64,000 nucleotides of DNA from Lycocorax pyrrhopterus obiensis (lineage: Eukaryota; Chordata; Aves; Passeriformes; Paradisaeidae), in the NCBI GenBank assembly GCA_014706295.1, contig JACSVZ010000002.1:49564717-49628716 (forward strand), in the 5' to 3' direction. A model generated the notes under the pieces. That model was not told the DNA's origin, made no database searches, and saw nothing but the letters and a program-made list of their open reading frames with translations. Both the position numbers and the translations under genes were made by a program. Of the stretch, positions 62,211 to 64,000 are shown one piece after another. How positions within the stretch are numbered: the stretch's first letter is position 1; every line of letters starts with the position of its first letter.

Positions 62211-64000
62211 ATTACACTGCTGTTGTGCTGCCTTTTGAATCTTAAGGTGAGTCAGGACTGGCAATTTTATGCACTACAGTTGGTACTGCAGCTAAAAATT
62301 CTAGTGGATAAGCAGTTGATTTTTCAGCACTTGTTACACAGACACATAGAAAAATGGTGCCTGTTGAATTTTGGCTGCCTTTGAGGCCATCTCTCTACAT
62401 CCGCATTCCCTCATCATATCTTCCCAGAAAGAGACATGCTGGGTTATGGTGCTATGTACCATCATGATCTGTTTACTCTTTATAATTTCCAGTTAATTTC
62501 ATCAGTTGCACATCACTTGAAGTAGTACTTCAGTTTGCCCTTGAAGTGTGCTCTTCTCCTCAAATGCATGCTTTGTTCTTCAGTTTATCATACCACAGCT
62601 TCCTTAACATTCAGGTATTTTCCATTCAGCATGCATAACTGGCCCCAACAAATGAGTGACTACAAAGTTTTGCATCCTAGCAGTATAGAAAGGCACCATT
62701 TTCCTGTCAATCTTGACTCAATGTAGGCACAGCACTAGTAAGTTTTCTGCCCTGAGGAAATTCTCTACTTTAAAAAAAAATAAAAGTTTAAATACCAACA
62801 CTTACTCACAGAAATTAAAATTCTTTTTCTTCAAATTTTTTGTGAATGTTCTGCATATTTAATAATGAAGTCAGTCCAGAAAAGTATAGGTTTTCTTCCT
62901 GCACAATAGAGAAGTAAAAATATAGTACGTCACAGTATAAATACAGTTACAAAGACATTTTCTCAGGAAAGTTTCCCATTCAAACAATTAACATCAGACC
63001 TTTTTGATGTGACATAATATGATTTATCACATTGGAGTCATATTGGTACATAAACATCTAGATTACCAGATGTATTTATTATGTTTGGGACCTACAGGGA
63101 GATACTGAAAGGAGGACAGTGTAGTTTTCGTACGAACCCGTTCCAGAAAAGAGAGAGAAGTTCTCAGGTCTGTTATGCTAACCCTCTGTCCTGGTTATAA
63201 CATACAGCACAATAAATGCCTAAATGACTGGCAGCTGGAACAGTTTATAGGAAATGTGTCACTAGCAGCACATGCTTAAAAATGGATTTTAACTTTGAGA
63301 AGCTAAAGTTTTATATCCATATTTTCTTCTCAACATGAGAGCGACAGTTCATTATATATTTACAACTATTTCCAGTTCATCAAGTTTATTTACAGATTCT
63401 GATTGTCCTCTAGGGATTTGCACATAGCTGGGGTTAAAAACTGGAGCACTTGAGATGCATGGATGACAATGGGACATTGACACTTAAGAACGGATGATTC
63501 CAGTAGCAGATATTTAAGACACTAAGGAGGGGCTTGGACAAACACAGCAAAGAATTGCCTGCAAGAGCGTGTGAAATAAACTCGTTTCACACTCATTCTC
63601 GTACCCAGTCACTTAGCAAGGGTGCAAAATCTGGTGTAACTGCATTTATTATAATGACAGTAGGAGGTCTACCGTATGTCATAACTAATTCTGACAATCA
63701 CAGCCTACCTGCGGTTGTCATAGAAGTTAATGATGGATTGTTAGAAACCACTCCAGCCTCAGGCAAAGCCCTGGGAAGTTAACTACTAGGACAATCTCTA
63801 ATAAGCTGCAAAAACCAGTTTATGGGCTATTTTGGGGATTAAATTTACTTTTTCTAAGAGAAACTTTACTAAGACATCAACCACTTAAAACCAGGCTCAA
63901 GTAGTAGTCAGAGATCAGTGCATTTCCATCCATCACATAATTATGACAGATAGCTAGAACACATAGGAAACATGTTACAATTCATATTTATAGTTATTTT
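62211..64000. other. Unique non-coding stretch
   Basis: No gene or repeat recognised. An 82-codon plus frame at 63534-63782 has an unremarkable mixed composition and no recognisable domain, and nothing marks it as real. The sequence ends mid-stretch, so any feature crossing the right edge cannot be judged. Confidence 0.5.

Overview
The window looks like ordinary non-coding nuclear DNA from a bird, either a gene desert or a very long intron. The main evidence is a scatter of CR1-family LINE retrotransposon fragments. Several carry the 3' signature of avian CR1, a coding tail ending in repeats of ATTCTATG, or its reverse complement in minus-strand copies. The rest is mostly unique, AT-rich sequence with short simple repeats. 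The CR1 calls add up to roughly 8% of the window, a low load that fits birds better than mammals or other reptiles. The species cannot be named from this sequence alone.

No protein-coding gene, tRNA, rRNA or recognisable structural RNA could be supported. The open frames are short (at most about 174 codons), lack recognisable domains, often overlap on both strands, and several are simply antisense to CR1 or translated poly(A). The only recognisable protein homology is a decayed CR1 reverse-transcriptase fragment at 21499-21756 on the minus strand, in which the catalytic FADD motif has become FVEN.

Layout: 1-10.0 kb is unique sequence with a perfect-consensus RFX X-box near 1.07 kb. An old CR1 covers about 10.04-10.9 kb. 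Unique sequence follows to 21.3 kb, with a paired homeodomain-type inverted repeat at 17.17 kb. CR1 fragments lie at about 21.3-22.5 (-), 23.87-23.96 (+), 28.7-29.2 (-), 30.1-30.4 (+), 39.55-39.64 (+), 45.2-45.75 (+), 56.3-57.0 (+), 60.2-60.5 (+) and 61.7-62.2 kb (+). Between them are short tandem duplications (4.62, 11.48, 31.15, 36.42 and 46.22 kb), microsatellites, a long AT-rich palindromic microsatellite at 34.65 kb, a CTCF-like site at 32.81 kb, and two GC-richer blocks with many overlapping open frames (about 6.3-6.8 and 53.5-53.9 kb).

I looked for an undescribed system (operons, arrays, novel mobile elements, toxin-like genes) and found none. The most useful leads are candidate regulatory motifs, which need cross-species alignment to test. 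Boundaries of old CR1 copies are approximate because they were judged by eye.
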